Source: Pseudomonas sp. ADAK13 (GTDB lineage Bacteria > Pseudomonadota > Gammaproteobacteria > Pseudomonadales > Pseudomonadaceae). From it: 64,000 bases of DNA. Within the stretch, counting starts at the first letter, position 1, and each line of letters starts with the position of its first letter. The translations under genes were made by a program, and so were the position numbers. The stretch spans positions 5,332,001 to 5,396,000 of the forward strand of contig NZ_CP052860.1 of NCBI RefSeq assembly GCF_012935715.1. Reading direction: 5' to 3'. This document shows positions 50,541 to 59,188 of the stretch, in pieces. Under the pieces are notes generated by a model. The model had not been told where the DNA came from. It searched no databases and worked only from the letters and a program-made list of their open reading frames with translations.

Positions 50541-51929
50541 TTATTGTGGTTGGGGTGGTGTGAGGTGACCCAGGTCCCAGAACAGCGAGGTCATGATTTG
50601 CAGCCCCTCAAGGGCTACCGAGCCCAACAGGTGTTCATCCGGAGCATGCTGTGAACAGCCGGGGTAGGAGTGCGGTATCCACAGCGTAGGCAGGCCCAAT
50701 ATGTCTGCGAAAATATCGTTGGGCAGGGTGCCCGCAAGGTTCGGTAACACGGCGACAGGCCGGTGGGTGGCTTCGGCAATCGACTGTCTGGCGAAGTGCA
50801 CCCACGGGTTGTCAGGGTCCAGCCGGCTGGCAGGTGTACAACGATCCATCACGATATTGACCTGTTGAAAGCCCTCGGCATCCAGGTGCTGGCGCAGCAG
50901 GTGCTCCAGGTGTTGCCAGTCGGTACCCACCACGAAGCGCAGCTGGCAATGAGCGGTGGCGCTGGGCGGAATGGCATTCACCGGTTTGGATGGATTACCG
51001 GCGTTAAACGCCAGCACCTCCAGGGTGTTCCAGCCGAACAGTCGCTCACCCAAGGTCAAGCCGGGCTCGCCCCACTGCACGTCCAACGGACGGCCCAGCG
51101 AATGCTGATCAATGCCCAGTTCACGGATGGCTTCGCGCACCGACTCGGGGATGGCGCCCGGCACCAGCGTTCGACAGCGGATACGACCGTTCTGGTCCAC
51201 CAGACTGGCCAATGCATTGGCCAGCACCACGGCGGGGTTGGACATCACGCCGCCCCAGTTCCCCGAGTGCAGGCCCTTGTCCCGTGCCTTGACGTTCAGG
51301 GAAAACAGCGCGGAACCCCGGGAGCCGAGAAATATCGTCGGGCGGCTGTCGTTCAAGCGCGGGCCGTCGGAGGCGATGAACACATCGGCTTGCAACAACG
51401 CCTGGTGCGTCGTGCACACCTCGCGCAGCCCGGGAGAGCCGCATTCTTCACCGGTTTCAAACAGCACTTTGACGTTGAAGCCCAAGCGTCCGTCCCGTTG
51501 TTTGATGACGTGTTCGAGGGCCGCCAGGTTGATGCTGTGCTGGCCTTTGTTATCTGCGGTCCCACGGCCGTACCAACGATCGCCTTCAACGGTCAGCGCC
51601 CAAGGGTTGAGGCCCTCGCGCCATTGCTCGTCATAGCCGAGTACTACGTCGCCATGCCCGTACGTCAGTACTGTCGGCAGGTCGTCCGCTTCATGACGTG
51701 ATGCGAACAGCAAAGGCCCGGCGCCGGACGGGTTATCGAGCAGTTGGCATTCAAAACCCATACCTGCCAGCGCAGGCTGTATTTCCTGTTGCAGATACCG
51801 CGTCAGTTCGTGGGCTTGGCCGGGATTCTGGCTTTCGCTGCGAATGGCGATCCGGCGGCGCAGATCGGCTTCAAAATGGCCGTCGGCCAGGTACTGGCGA
51901 ACATTCGCGAGCGCTTGTTGCTTGGACAT
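50541..51929 (-). CDS. M20-family metallopeptidase
   Basis: 462 residues. The di-zinc site is conserved: H92 in TYGHGDVV, D126 in GRGTADNKGQHSIN, the catalytic/bridging pair E161/E162 in ETGEECGSPG and a late ligand in GCSQHAPDEHL. A dimerisation (lid) domain is inserted around residues 210-330. Such enzymes hydrolyse dipeptides or N-acyl amino acids; the substrate is not evident. It heads a minus-strand unit with the MHS transporter and is divergent from a LysR gene. Confidence 0.9.
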   Translation of the reverse strand: MSKQQALANVRQYLADGHFEADLRRRIAIRSESQNPGQAHELTRYLQQEIQPALAGMGFECQLLDNPSGAGPLLFASRHEADDLPTVLTYGHGDVVLGYDEQWREGLNPWALTVEGDRWYGRGTADNKGQHSINLAALEHVIKQRDGRLGFNVKVLFETGEECGSPGLREVCTTHQALLQADVFIASDGPRLNDSRPTIFLGSRGSALFSLNVKARDKGLHSGNWGGVMSNPAVVLANALASLVDQNGRIRCRTLVPGAIPESVREAIRELGIDQHSLGRPLDVQWGEPGLTLGERLFGWNTLEVLAFNAGNPSKPVNAIPPSATAHCQLRFVVGTDWQHLEHLLRQHLDAEGFQQVNIVMDRCTPASRLDPDNPWVHFARQSIAEATHRPVAVLPNLAGTLPNDIFADILGLPTLWIPHSYPGCSQHAPDEHLLGSVALEGLQIMTSLFWDLGHLTPPQPQ

Positions 51930-51964
51930 GACAGTTCCGGTGCGTGCTTGGGTTCAATCCAATA

Positions 51965-52016
51965 TAGAAGTCACGTATCGCTCTGTATATTGCTGTTTTT
52001 TGACGTTTGACTTCTA
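51965..52016. promoter_or_regulatory. Inverted repeat in the peptidase/LysR divergent spacer
   Basis: TAGAAGTCA (51965-51973) and TGACTTCTA (52008-52016) are perfect 9-base arms, 34 bases apart, inside the 119-bp divergent region. Spacing and location suit recognition and activation sites of the LysR protein encoded at 52049. Confidence 0.55.
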
Positions 52017-52048
52017 ATAAATAGATGCCTGGGTAAAGGAATCAAACC

Positions 52049-52933
52049 GTGGACTATCGCTATTTTCTGGCCGTGATCGACTCGGGGTCGCTTGCTGCTG
52101 CCGGTGAACGCTTGCATATCGCGCCCAGCGCCGTCAGTCGCCAAATCTCCCTGTTGGAAGAAAGTATCGGGGTGCCGTTGTTCGAGCGACGGCCACGGGG
52201 CATGCAGCCGACGGCTGCCGGCAGCGCCTTGGCTGATCATGCACGACGTGCCTCGCTGGAGGAGCAAAGCCTGCTGTCGGAGTTGCGGGCGGGGGATTAC
52301 CCGGGCGCGAAAGTGGTTCGGCTGGTGTCAACCGAGGGGCTTTCCCGTTACTTCCTGCCTCAGGTACTGATCCGGCATTACCAGCAACATCCGGCGTTCC
52401 AGTATGTGCTGGAGGTGATGTCGCCTCACGAATGTGCGGATAAAGTGAGGCGCGGCGAGGCGGATGTGGGGCTGGTCTTCAGTACCGAGCCTATCGACGG
52501 TGTCGAGGTCCTGCATTCAAGCCGCTCGCCGATCCGCGCCGTGATGCGTGTGGGGCATCCATTGGCGACGCTCAAGCAGGTGCCCCTTCGATCACTCTCA
52601 CATTACCCGTTGGCACTGACGCCAAAGGGCTCCACTCAAAGGCTGTTGTTTGACCTCGTTTGCCAGATGGAAGGGCTGTCATTCAATCACGTGATGACGT
52701 GCAACTATTCGGGCGCCATCCATGAATTCGTTCGCAACACGGACACCATTGCGTTTGGCGGTGCGATCAGCCATCGGGCGAATGGAAGCGACGACCTGGT
52801 ATCGGTTGCGTTGTCGAACCCTCAATTTTCAGACCGCGCAATCCAGGTGCTGACGATGCCCAAACGCGCATTACCGGCGGCGCTTGAGCTTTTTATCGAA
52901 ACCCTTATCGGATCCCTGAAAGACGTTAACTGA
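52049..52933 (+). CDS. LysR-family regulator, probable controller of the M20/MHS genes
   Basis: 294 residues starting at a GTG (MDYRYFLAVIDSGSLAAAGE). The winged helix runs through HIAPSAVSRQISLLEESIGVPLFERRPRGMQPT. The C-terminal effector domain begins near residue 90. It is divergent from the M20 peptidase across a spacer with a perfect 9-base inverted repeat, the classic layout for a LysR regulator and its target. Confidence 0.9.
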   Translation: MDYRYFLAVIDSGSLAAAGERLHIAPSAVSRQISLLEESIGVPLFERRPRGMQPTAAGSALADHARRASLEEQSLLSELRAGDYPGAKVVRLVSTEGLSRYFLPQVLIRHYQQHPAFQYVLEVMSPHECADKVRRGEADVGLVFSTEPIDGVEVLHSSRSPIRAVMRVGHPLATLKQVPLRSLSHYPLALTPKGSTQRLLFDLVCQMEGLSFNHVMTCNYSGAIHEFVRNTDTIAFGGAISHRANGSDDLVSVALSNPQFSDRAIQVLTMPKRALPAALELFIETLIGSLKDVN

Positions 52934-53041
52934 TGGGAGTGGATATTTATTTGGCTCATATCAGTTAGCAGTGAAGTGGGCTTTATTCATGAATGCTCCT
53001 GACTGGAGAATGGGTCACCCCATTGATTCGGAGTGATCGTG

Positions 53042-53968
53042 ATGCCCATTTCTACCGTGGCTGCTTTGCAAATCGGTTCCTTGCCGGGAGGCAAGGCCGA
53101 GACCCTGGAACAGATCCTGTCTTACGAGGACGAAATCCTGCGCAGCGGTGCGCAATTGGTGGTGATGCCTGAAGCCTTGCTCGGCGGGTATCCCAAGGGT
53201 GAAGGCTTTGGCACACAGCTGGGTTATCGCCTGCCGGAAGGCCGCGAGGCCTTTGCCCGTTATTTTGCCAACGCGATTGATGTGCCGGGGGCGGAGACCG
53301 AGGCGTTGGCCGGGTTGTCGGTGCGTACCGGGGCGAGTTTGGTGCTGGGTGTGATCGAGCGCAGTGGCAGCACCCTGTATTGCACGGTGTTGTACATCGA
53401 ACCGGTGGGCGGGTTGGTGGCCAAGCATCGCAAATTGATGCCTACCGGGACCGAGCGGCTGATTTGGGGCAAGGGCGACGGCTCGACATTGCCGGTGGTT
53501 GATACGGCGGTGGGGCGCATTGGTGGCGCGGTGTGCTGGGAGAACATGATGCCGTTGTTGCGCACGGCGATGTACGCCAAGGGCGTGCAGGTGTGGTGTG
53601 CGCCGACGGTGGACGAGCGGGAGATGTGGCAGGTGAGCATGCGGCATGTTGCGCATGAGGGGCGGTGTTTTGTGGTGAGTGCGTGTCAGGTGCAGGCGTC
53701 GCCCCAGGCGTTGGGCGTGGAGGTGGCGAACTGGCCTGGGGATAGGCCGTTGATTGCCGGTGGCAGCGTGATCGTCGGGCCCATGGGGGACATTCTTGCA
53801 GGGCCGTTGCTGGGTGGGGCGGGGTTGCTGGTGGCGCGGATTGATACCGATGATCTGGTGCGGGCGCGGTATGACTATGATGTGGTTGGGCATTATGCCC
53901 GGCCTGACATTTTTGAGTTGATCGTGGATGAGCGGGGTAAGCCGGGGGTGCGGTTTATTGCTGACTGA
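53042..53968 (+). CDS. Carbon-nitrogen hydrolase (nitrilase superfamily, branch 1-like)
   Basis: 308 residues. The catalytic triad is E44 ([12 protein letters not shown]), K131 ([14 protein letters not shown]) and C165 ([10 protein letters not shown]). The GYPKG and HRKLMPT patterns are those of true nitrilases and cyanide hydratases more than amidases, so nitrile hydrolysis is likely; the substrate is unknown. The ATG at 53042 has GGAG eight bases upstream. It stands alone after the LysR gene and is followed by repeat-rich DNA. Confidence 0.88.
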   Translation: MPISTVAALQIGSLPGGKAETLEQILSYEDEILRSGAQLVVMPEALLGGYPKGEGFGTQLGYRLPEGREAFARYFANAIDVPGAETEALAGLSVRTGASLVLGVIERSGSTLYCTVLYIEPVGGLVAKHRKLMPTGTERLIWGKGDGSTLPVVDTAVGRIGGAVCWENMMPLLRTAMYAKGVQVWCAPTVDEREMWQVSMRHVAHEGRCFVVSACQVQASPQALGVEVANWPGDRPLIAGGSVIVGPMGDILAGPLLGGAGLLVARIDTDDLVRARYDYDVVGHYARPDIFELIVDERGKPGVRFIAD

Positions 53969-54002
53969 GTACATATCCGTTATTTGGGTAACGGCGGCTT
54001 AT

Positions 54003-54290
54003 GGTTTCGCTCTTACAGCGACTCACTTTGGAAAAGCCCCAAAGTAAGCAAAGGGCTCTGCCCCGCCTGTCGGCACCTCGCCTAGGCTCGGTGTTCCCTC
54101 ACTCCGGCGATGCTCCGCGGGCCGCCGCGATGGGCCATCCTTGGCCCAGCGCGGCTAAACCGGCGTCCTGCCGGTTTACCCGCTCCGCACCACCTGCGTT
54201 CGGCCTCGGGCTTATTGGGGCAGTCAGAGCCAGATCAAGATCAAAAGCAAGAGCACAGCGGCCTACAGGCCGGCTTGAGTGGTAGAAGCC
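54003..54290 (+). repeat. Long intergenic repeat, left copy
   Basis: About 290 bases beginning near CTCTTACAGCGACTCACTTT, with blocks GGCACCTCGC, CTCACTCCGG, CGCGGGCCGCCGCGA, CGGCGTCCTGCCGGTTTACC and, at the end, CGGCCTACAGGCCGGCTTGA. An inverted homologous copy lies at 56147-56435. Short ORFs across it are not credible genes. Confidence 0.85.
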
Positions 54291-54344
54291 AGATCAAAAG
54301 CGAAAGCCAAAGCCAAATCTGAAACTGATGCAGCTCTGCTTTTC

Positions 54345-54432
54345 TGTGGGAGCTGGCTTGCCTGCGATGGCATCACCTCGGTGTGTCTGATGTACCGAGT
54401 TGTCTGCATCGCAGGCAAGCCAGCTCCCACAT
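54345..54432. repeat. Paired REP element
   Basis: TGTGGGAGCTGGCTTGCCTG at the left and its complement CAGGCAAGCCAGCTCCCACA at the right, with a further internal stem (GCGATG/CATCGC). It is a different REP subfamily from the doublet at 818-908. Confidence 0.88.
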
Positions 54433-54474
54433 TGGACCGTGCCCGCTGTAGATTTTGATCTTGACCCCCGGTGT

Positions 54475-56115
54475 CAGGGTAGTTGTCGCGTCCACCGCTT
54501 TTTGAACACATTTCGGGGGCGGCAAGAGTATGGTCATGCCTTTCTACTCAGATGAACGTAAAGCCGCACTGCTGAAAATGATGCTTCCGCCCCTGAGCCT
54601 TTCAGCAGCGGAGGTCGCTCGCCGCGAAGGTTGCAGCGATATGTCTCTCCATTATTGGCGCAAACAAGCTGCTGCCAGAGGAACGCAATTGTCCGACGCT
54701 AAACAACCCGCCGAAAATTGGTCAGCCGAATCCAAACTGACGGTCATCATAGAGACCGGTTCGCTGTCGGAACTGGAGATCGGTGAATATTGCCGAAGAA
54801 AAGGTATTTTTCCCGAGCAGATTACCGATTGGCGTAATGCGTTTATCGCCAGTAGCACCCAAAAACCAGCTGCGAAAACGGCGAGTTCAGGGCAGTCACG
54901 GGATGATAAAAAAAGGATCCGTGAGCTTGAGCGCGAACTACGCCGCAAGGATGCGGCGCTGGCCGAGACGGCGGCGTTACTGGTGCTGAGAAAAAGCTCA
55001 ATGCCTACTGGGGAGCGACGACGAGGACAACTGACCTTGTTGCCAGAACGGTATTTACTCGTTGGTTGGCTCAATGAAGCCATCCTGGCGGGCGCCCGCA
55101 GGGCGCCTGCTTGTCAGGAGGTAGGCCTTTCACTGAGGACACTGCAACGCTGGAATTTGCCGGAAGAAATCTTGGCGGATGGGCGCACGACGACGCTCAG
55201 GCGGATGCCGAACAACGCACTCAGTGAGCTTGAACGGCAAAGTATCGTGACGCTGTGCAACAGCAAAACCTATGCGCATCTGCCGCCGAGCCAAATCGTG
55301 CCACAGCTGGCTGACGAGGGGCGTTACATGGCCTCGGAGGCGACATTTTATCGCGTACTGCACGCGGCAGGTCAGCAGCAACATCGCTCGCGTGCCAAGC
55401 GGCCGCATCGTCATGAGGCGCCCACGACTTATGCGGCGACCGCCGCCAATCAAGTGTGGTCATGGGACATCACTTACTTGCCGTCACCGGTTCGCGGAAA
55501 GTTTTACTACCTCTATCTGATCGAGGATATCTACAGCCGGAAGGCGGTGGGTTGGGAAGTTTACGAAGCAGAAAGCGGTGAAAAAGCAGCCGCGTTGCTG
55601 CAACGAAGCGTGACTCAGGAAAAGTGTTGGCTCCAGCCGTTGGTGCTTCACTCGGACAACGGTGCGCCGATGAAATCGTTAACGCTACTAACCAAGATGT
55701 ACGACTTGGGCATCACGCCGTCTCGCGGTAGACCACGGGTCAGTAACGACAACCCGTACTCGGAATCGTTGTTCAGAACGCTGAAATACTGCCCGCAGTG
55801 GCCGCAGGACGGGTTTTCCAGCCTGGATGAGGCGCGTATCTGGGTAAGGAATTTTATGACCTGGTACAACACCGTGCACCGTCATAGTCGGATCCGCTTC
55901 GTGACACCCGCTCAACGTCACGAAGGGAAAGACCGGGAAATCTTGGCTCGCCGAGATGCGGTATACAGGCAAGCCAGAGAGAGAAGACCGGAAAGATGGT
56001 CAGGTGAGACACGCAACTGGAACCCTATCGGGACGGTGTATCTGAACCCTGAAAGGGAGCTGACAGTGGTAATAAAAGCCGCGTAGTACGACGATGAGCG
56101 CGACAACTACCTTGA
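54475..56115 (+). mobile_element. IS3-family insertion sequence
   Basis: About 1641 bases bounded by imperfect terminal inverted repeats: left TCAGGGTAGTTGTCGCG (54475-54491) and right CGCGACAACTACCTTGA (56099-56115). It encodes one full-length transposase. No obvious target-site duplication is seen at these borders, so the last bases are uncertain. It is inserted between a REP doublet and the right long repeat. Confidence 0.85.
54530..56086 (+). CDS. IS3-family transposase, single-frame OrfAB
   Basis: 518 residues in one uninterrupted frame. The N-terminal ~130 residues hold two helix-turn-helix units (LSAAEVARREGCSDMSLHYW and ELEIGEYCRRKGIFPEQITD) and a basic coiled helix (KKRIRELERELRRKDAAL). 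The integrase core carries the DDE acids in VWSWDITYLP, VLHSDNGAP and NPYSESLFRTLKYCP. Most IS3 members need a -1 frameshift to join OrfA and OrfB; here no frameshift is required. It appears intact. The start is the ATG at 54530 or 54536. Confidence 0.92.
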   Translation: MVMPFYSDERKAALLKMMLPPLSLSAAEVARREGCSDMSLHYWRKQAAARGTQLSDAKQPAENWSAESKLTVIIETGSLSELEIGEYCRRKGIFPEQITDWRNAFIASSTQKPAAKTASSGQSRDDKKRIRELERELRRKDAALAETAALLVLRKSSMPTGERRRGQLTLLPERYLLVGWLNEAILAGARRAPACQEVGLSLRTLQRWNLPEEILADGRTTTLRRMPNNALSELERQSIVTLCNSKTYAHLPPSQIVPQLADEGRYMASEATFYRVLHAAGQQQHRSRAKRPHRHEAPTTYAATAANQVWSWDITYLPSPVRGKFYYLYLIEDIYSRKAVGWEVYEAESGEKAAALLQRSVTQEKCWLQPLVLHSDNGAPMKSLTLLTKMYDLGITPSRGRPRVSNDNPYSESLFRTLKYCPQWPQDGFSSLDEARIWVRNFMTWYNTVHRHSRIRFVTPAQRHEGKDREILARRDAVYRQARERRPERWSGETRNWNPIGTVYLNPERELTVVIKAA

Positions 56116-56146
56116 AAAACGCCGTTGATGTTGCCTTTGCTTCACA

Positions 56147-56435
56147 CCACTCAAGCCGGCCTGTAGGCCGCTGTGCTGTTGATCTGCTTTTGATCTTGAT
56201 CTTAGGCGCCCCGTTAAACCACGCTGGCCGAACGCAGGTAGTACGGAGCGGGTAAACCGGCAGGACGCCGGTTTAGCCGCGACGGGGCAGGGACGCCCCG
56301 TCGCGGCGGCCCGCGGAGTAGTACCGGAGTGAGGGCACACCGAGCATTAGCGAGGTGCCGAGTGGTGGGGCAAGAGCCTTTTGGTTACTTTTGGGCTCCT
56401 TTCAAAAGTGACCCGCTGTAAGAGCGGAACCAATC
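56147..56435 (-). repeat. Long intergenic repeat, right (inverted) copy
   Basis: Reverse-complement homologue of 54003-54290: it begins CCACTCAAGCCGGCCTGTAG and ends near GCTGTAAGAGCGG, sharing GGTAAACCGGCAGGACGCCG and the GGCGGCCCGCGGAG block. It contains its own strong stem around GACGGGGC...GCCCCGTC. No gene is seen between the IS and 56478. Confidence 0.85.
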
Positions 56436-56477
56436 GAAGCCATAACAAAAACAACGGATATACACCCAATACCCGAC

Positions 56478-57029
56478 TCAGAAACCGCGCCCCCCCAGCC
56501 ATTCCTCACGAGTAATCTCCCAAATATCCTTGGGGAAACGTCCAGCGACAAACCGCCCCTCATCGGTCCTGACCAACCGCATCCCCGTACGCTCGGAAAT
56601 CCTGCGCGACGCAACGTTCGGCGTCGCCTTGGGCACCCGCATCACGGGCCGCCCCAGTACCTCAAACCAATAATCGGTCACCGCCGCACTGGCCTCGGCC
56701 ATCAACCCCTGGCCCTGCCATTGCAAGCCCAGCCAAAAGCCCCGGTTGTTGTCCACCTCATCCATCAGGCTGACATTCCCAATCAAAACCTCTGGCGCGG
56801 TTTTCAGGCGGATCGACCAATGCCACTCCACACCGCGCGCCATGGCCGGCAGCGCAACGTGTTCCAGATAGCTGCGCGCACCGTCCGCCGGGTATGGCCA
56901 GGGCACCTGGGCATTGAGGTAACGCACCACTTCCCAATGGGGAAACTGCTGCTGCACGCCCTCGGCATCCTCCAGCGTCAGCGGCCGCAGAATCAGGCGT
57001 TCGGTATACAGCGTGGGTATCGCGTCCAT
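56478..57029 (-). CDS. GNAT-family acetyltransferase (RimJ/RimL type)
   Basis: 183 residues. It begins TLYTERLILRPLTLEDAEGV, the standard RimJ/RimL-like opening. The acetyl-CoA region is FWLGLQWQGQGLMAEASAAV, followed by VPKATPNVASRRISERTGM. The substrate is unknown. The ATG at 57029 was preferred to the longer frame (57146), which runs into the LEA-2 gene. It lies 22 bases after that gene on the same strand. Confidence 0.9.
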   Translation of the reverse strand: MDAIPTLYTERLILRPLTLEDAEGVQQQFPHWEVVRYLNAQVPWPYPADGARSYLEHVALPAMARGVEWHWSIRLKTAPEVLIGNVSLMDEVDNNRGFWLGLQWQGQGLMAEASAAVTDYWFEVLGRPVMRVPKATPNVASRRISERTGMRLVRTDEGRFVAGRFPKDIWEITREEWLGGRGF

Positions 57030-57051
57030 GTGGCGAGGCTCTCCATGATCG

Positions 57052-57513
57052 TTACCAGGTGGCGGTGTTGGGCAGGTCCAGCGTGCCGCGATCCACGAAG
57101 CGCATGGTGCCGAACAGCCCACCCGCCAGTTTCCCGCGCAACACATAAGGCAGGTTATTCAAACTCTGGGTCTGGCTCAAGCCCAGGGTCTGACGCAGCA
57201 CGGAAAACGCCGAAACACTCACCGGTACCGTCAGCACGGTCTCCGAAAAGCGTGGGATCGAACCACCCTGGTCACTCACCCCCGACGCCAGGGGCCGGCC
57301 ATTGACCTCCAGGTCCAGGGCCACGCCGCTGTAGTCGATCGCGGTCTCGTTCGGGTTCTGCACCCGCAACTTGACCGCGAACCGCACCTCAAGGTCCTGG
57401 CTTTGCAGCGGCTCGATGCCCACCACGTTGATGTTCACCGGGTCGCGGTCGGGGAACAGCGCGCAGGCGCTCAGGCTGAGTAGCAGCAGTGACAGGACCA
57501 TGAGCTTGCGCAT
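57052..57513 (-). CDS. LEA type 2 (WHy-domain) lipoprotein
   Basis: 153 residues. It has a lipoprotein signal with lipobox LSAC (Cys17). The mature part is a WHy/LEA-2 domain: VVGIEPLQSQDLEVRFAVKL, RVQNPNETAIDYSGVALDLE, ending RFVDRGTLDLPNTATW. LEA-2 proteins are linked to desiccation and stress. It is 13 bases after the nucleobase symporter. Confidence 0.9.
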   Translation of the reverse strand: MRKLMVLSLLLLSLSACALFPDRDPVNINVVGIEPLQSQDLEVRFAVKLRVQNPNETAIDYSGVALDLEVNGRPLASGVSDQGGSIPRFSETVLTVPVSVSAFSVLRQTLGLSQTQSLNNLPYVLRGKLAGGLFGTMRFVDRGTLDLPNTATW

Positions 57514-57526
57514 AAAACGGGTTCTC

Positions 57527-58954
57527 CTATTTCGTGACGTCCGGGTCCTGCATCACCTTGAGGGTGGAGGCTTCCGGATCAAATTCATCTTCTTCCAGTT
57601 CTATGAACTCCTCAGGCAGGAAGATGTTCAGCACGATAGCGCAGAACGCACCCACGGTGATCGGCGACTCGAAGATGTTGTGCAGCGCCTTGGGCAGTTC
57701 GCGCAGCACTTCCGGCACGGCCGCCACCCCCAGGCCCATCCCCAGGGAGATGGCCACGATCAGCACGTTGCGCCGGTGCAGGCCGGCCTCGGCGAGGATT
57801 TTGATCCCGGCCACCGCGACGGTGCCGAACATGATCAGGGTCGCGCCGCCCAGTACCGGCTTGGGCATCAGCTGCAACACCGCGCCAATCATCGGGAACA
57901 GCCCCAGCAGTACCAGCAGGCCGGCAATGAAATACGCCACATACCGGCTGGCCACGCCGGTCAACTGGATCACGCCGTTGTTCTGGGCGAAGGTCACCAT
58001 GGGCAGGCTGTTGAAAGTGGCGGCCATCACCGAGTTGAGGCCGTCAGCCAGCAAGCCGGACTTGATGCGCTTGATGTACAGCGGGCCCTTGACCGGCTGT
58101 TGGGAAATCATCGAGTTGGCCGTCAGGTCCCCGGCCGCTTCCAGGGGCGAGATCAGGAAGATCACCGCCACCGGGATAAACGCCACCCAGTCGAACGAGA
58201 AACCGTACTTGAACGGCACCGGCACGCTGATCAGTGGCAACTGGGGCAGGGCGGCCAGGTCGACGCGGCCCATCCACCAGGCCACCACAAAGCCCAGGGT
58301 CAGGCCGATCACGATCGAACCCAGGCGCAGGAACGGGTTGTTGAAGCGGTTGAGCACCACGATGGTCAGCAATACCAGGGCCGCCAGGCCCATGTTGCCG
58401 GCGGCACCCAGGTCGCTGGCGCCATAACCGCCGGCCATGTCGGTGACGGCCACCTTGATCAGCGACAGGCCCATCAAGGTGATGATGGTGCCGGTGACCA
58501 CCGGGGTGATCAGTTTGCGCAGTTTGCCGATGAACTGGCTGAGCACCACTTCGATAAACGCCGCGAAGAAGCAGATGCCGAAGATCGTCGACAGGATTTC
58601 ATCAGTGCCGCCACCCCGCGCCTTGACCATGAACCCGGCGCTCAGGATCACGCTGATAAACGAAAAACTGGTGCCTTGCAGGCACAGCAGGCCTGAACCC
58701 ACCGGGCCGAACGTGCGGGCCTGCACAAAGGTGCCGAGCCCCGACACAAACAGCGCCATGCTCACCAGGTACGGCACTTCGCTTTCAAGGCCCAGCACGC
58801 CACCGACGATCAGCGTCGGGGTGATGATGCCGACAAAGCTGGCCAGTACATGTTGCAGGGCGGCAAAGATCGCCGCGCTGAAGTGCGGGCGGTCGTCGAG
58901 GCCGTAGATCAGGTCGGATTTATAACGGGGGCGAGGGGTTTGAGTGTCAGACAA
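57527..58954 (-). CDS. Nucleobase:cation symporter-2 (uracil-xanthine permease type)
   Basis: 475 residues with about 12-14 membrane helices. NCS2 features are ALQHVLASFVGIITPTLIVG, the substrate-site region LISPLEAAGDLTANS and the motif ATFNSLPMVTFAQNNGVIQLTG. The QNNGVI pattern places it with xanthine/urate carriers. The C-terminal tail is strongly acidic (EEFIELEEDEFDPE). The start is probably the TTG at 58954, which matches the usual MSDTQTP-like opening. An ATG at 59044 with a GAGG site would add 30 residues. Confidence 0.88.
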   Translation of the reverse strand: MSDTQTPRPRYKSDLIYGLDDRPHFSAAIFAALQHVLASFVGIITPTLIVGGVLGLESEVPYLVSMALFVSGLGTFVQARTFGPVGSGLLCLQGTSFSFISVILSAGFMVKARGGGTDEILSTIFGICFFAAFIEVVLSQFIGKLRKLITPVVTGTIITLMGLSLIKVAVTDMAGGYGASDLGAAGNMGLAALVLLTIVVLNRFNNPFLRLGSIVIGLTLGFVVAWWMGRVDLAALPQLPLISVPVPFKYGFSFDWVAFIPVAVIFLISPLEAAGDLTANSMISQQPVKGPLYIKRIKSGLLADGLNSVMAATFNSLPMVTFAQNNGVIQLTGVASRYVAYFIAGLLVLLGLFPMIGAVLQLMPKPVLGGATLIMFGTVAVAGIKILAEAGLHRRNVLIVAISLGMGLGVAAVPEVLRELPKALHNIFESPITVGAFCAIVLNIFLPEEFIELEEDEFDPEASTLKVMQDPDVTK

Positions 58955-59188
58955 AATACGGGCCCGGTAGGAAAAAGGAGGCGCAGGATGCCAGAAAGTG
59001 CCAGTTGTCAGAAGTGTGAAAAAATATTTCGAAACATCCCCCATTAAATCCTCAAGCCTGCCGATATCTCTTATAGGCCCACATACCTATTACAACAGTG
59101 GTGCCAACCGGTCAGAAAGGCGCGTTGACGCACACTGACCGTGTCGCGGCAGGGATGCTCGCAGCCACTACTTCTGAGAGCACCCCCT

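Noticed and set aside
54001..54530. Small ORFs across the long repeat and REP region (for example near 54001-54322)
   Set aside because: They lie entirely inside repeat sequence, lack ribosome sites and have shadow-like composition.
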